From the NCBI GenBank assembly GCA_037439705.1, contig JBBIVP010000106.1, forward strand, positions 1 to 7,677: a stretch of 7,677 nucleotides of DNA, read 5' to 3'. Positions 6,911-7,677 of this stretch are shown here, in pieces. The notes under the pieces were generated by a model. The model was given only the letters and a program-made list of their open reading frames with translations, was not told where the DNA came from and made no database searches. Numbering within the stretch: position 1 is the first letter of the stretch; every line of letters starts with the position of its first letter. The translations under genes were made by a program, and so were the position numbers. Origin of the DNA: JBBIVP01 sp037439705 [NCBI: bacterium]. GTDB taxonomy: Bacteria; JBBIVP01.

Positions 6911-7677
6911 ATGAAAGAAAGCAGTATCCCACAAAAGTTTTTGAGAAAAAGCCCTCCAAAAATTCCACACCTTTCGGAACCAGAAATTGTTAGATATTAC
7001 ACCAATTTTTCCAGAATGAATTTCAGCGTTGACACCCATTTTTATCCCCTTGGCTCCTGCACAATGAAATACAACCCGAAAATCAACGAAGAAATAGCAA
7101 ATCTCAAAGGATGGACTGAACTTCATCCCTATCAACCAATTGAGACCCTTCAGGGAGCAATGGAGGTTCTTTATCTCGCGGAAAGATATCTTTCCGAGAT
7201 AACAGGGATGCACTCTTTTACATTACAACCAGCAGCGGGGGCACATGGTGAACTTACAGGTATGCTAATCGCTAAGGCTTATTTCAAAGAAAAAGGAATG
7301 GAACATAAAAAGGTCGTTCTTATTCCAGATACTGCCCATGGTACAAATCCGGCAAGCGCAGTCCTTGCAGGATTTACAGTTAAAAATATCGATACTGAAG
7401 GAAAGGGGGTAATAACTCCTGAGGTTCTCAAAAAATACATCACCGAAGAAACTGCTTGTTTAATGATTACAAATCCGAATACGCTTGGACTTTTTGAAAG
7501 ATACATAGAGGACATATCAAAAATTCTTAAAGAAAATTCCTGTCTTCTTTATTGTGACGGAGCAAATATGAATGCACTTTGCGGGAAAACCAGGCCGGGT
7601 GATTGGGGAGTGGATATTCTTCATTTGAACCTTCATAAAACCTTCTCCACCCCCCACGGGGGCGGAGGTCCTGGAGC
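6911..7677 (+). CDS. gcvPB: Glycine dehydrogenase (decarboxylating) subunit 2, 5' part
   Basis: An open frame that runs off the right edge, with 255 complete codons visible of a protein usually near 480 residues. GcvPB is the PLP-binding half of the split P-protein; with GcvPA it decarboxylates glycine and passes the aminomethyl group to the lipoyl arm of GcvH, in the cytoplasm. Conserved blocks are [53 protein letters not shown] (Asp216, expected to contact the PLP ring nitrogen) and [16 protein letters not shown] with Lys243 as the PLP Schiff-base lysine. The N-terminus begins just before S-I-P-Q-K-F-L-R, about 25-30 residues shorter than usual. The frame is open upstream only to a TAA at 6860 and has no ATG, GTG or TTG there, so ATG 6911 is chosen. 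The gene before it is unrelated to glycine cleavage. Confidence 0.93.
   Translation, partial: MKESSIPQKFLRKSPPKIPHLSEPEIVRYYTNFSRMNFSVDTHFYPLGSCTMKYNPKINEEIANLKGWTELHPYQPIETLQGAMEVLYLAERYLSEITGMHSFTLQPAAGAHGELTGMLIAKAYFKEKGMEHKKVVLIPDTAHGTNPASAVLAGFTVKNIDTEGKGVITPEVLKKYITEETACLMITNPNTLGLFERYIEDISKILKENSCLLYCDGANMNALCGKTRPGDWGVDILHLNLHKTFSTPHGGGGPG

Noticed and set aside
6815-7213. Minus-strand open frame of 132 codons
   Set aside because: It lies mostly opposite gcvPB, whose + strand translation has unmistakable family motifs; the reverse peptide shows no recognisable domain.
7279-7515. Minus-strand open frame of 78 codons
   Set aside because: It is wholly opposite conserved gcvPB sequence and is explained as a shadow.

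Overview
The window looks like chromosomal DNA from an AT-rich, diderm (two-membrane) bacterium. The evidence is two proteins with lipoprotein signal peptides, an O-antigen-ligase-type membrane protein and an MltD-type lytic transglycosylase. The proteins are rich in Lys, Glu and Ile, and the glycine decarboxylase is of the split two-subunit kind (a separate GcvPB). Both would suit a thermophilic or deep-branching lineage, for example a WOR-3-like candidate phylum or a relative. That placement is a guess from style, not a phylogenetic result.

Layout, left to right. Positions 1-148 are the right end of an insertion sequence: the last 38 codons of an IS256-family (Mutator-type) transposase followed by a probable terminal inverted repeat. 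A short AT-rich intergenic stretch follows. It contains a strong imperfect hairpin (207-243) and a sigma-70-like promoter (314-341) lying almost directly on the next start codon. Next come three genes on the + strand, joined by 4-base ATGA overlaps: a lipoprotein glycoside hydrolase family 38 alpha-mannosidase (349-2955), an O-antigen polymerase/ligase-like membrane protein with a C-terminal TPR array (2952-5210), and a lipoprotein MltD-like lytic transglycosylase with three LysM domains (5207-6799). A 10-bp hairpin at 6806-6830 may end this transcript. A second promoter-like pair (6876-6904) again sits directly on a start codon, that of gcvPB (glycine decarboxylase subunit 2), which runs off the right edge.

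How the genes may work together: the three overlapping genes are probably one translationally coupled operon acting at the cell envelope. One protein would trim mannosides outside the inner membrane, one would polymerise or transfer lipid-linked glycans, and one would open peptidoglycan. The joint pathway is inferred from co-transcription and family functions. gcvPB is a separate metabolic unit (glycine cleavage).

The points most worth a second look are: (1) both unit-leading genes appear to have promoters placed for leaderless transcripts; (2) the GH38-lipoprotein / Wzy-TPR / LysM-transglycosylase operon; (3) a gcvPB with a shortened N-terminus and no gcvPA upstream. No CRISPR array, tRNA or rRNA was seen.
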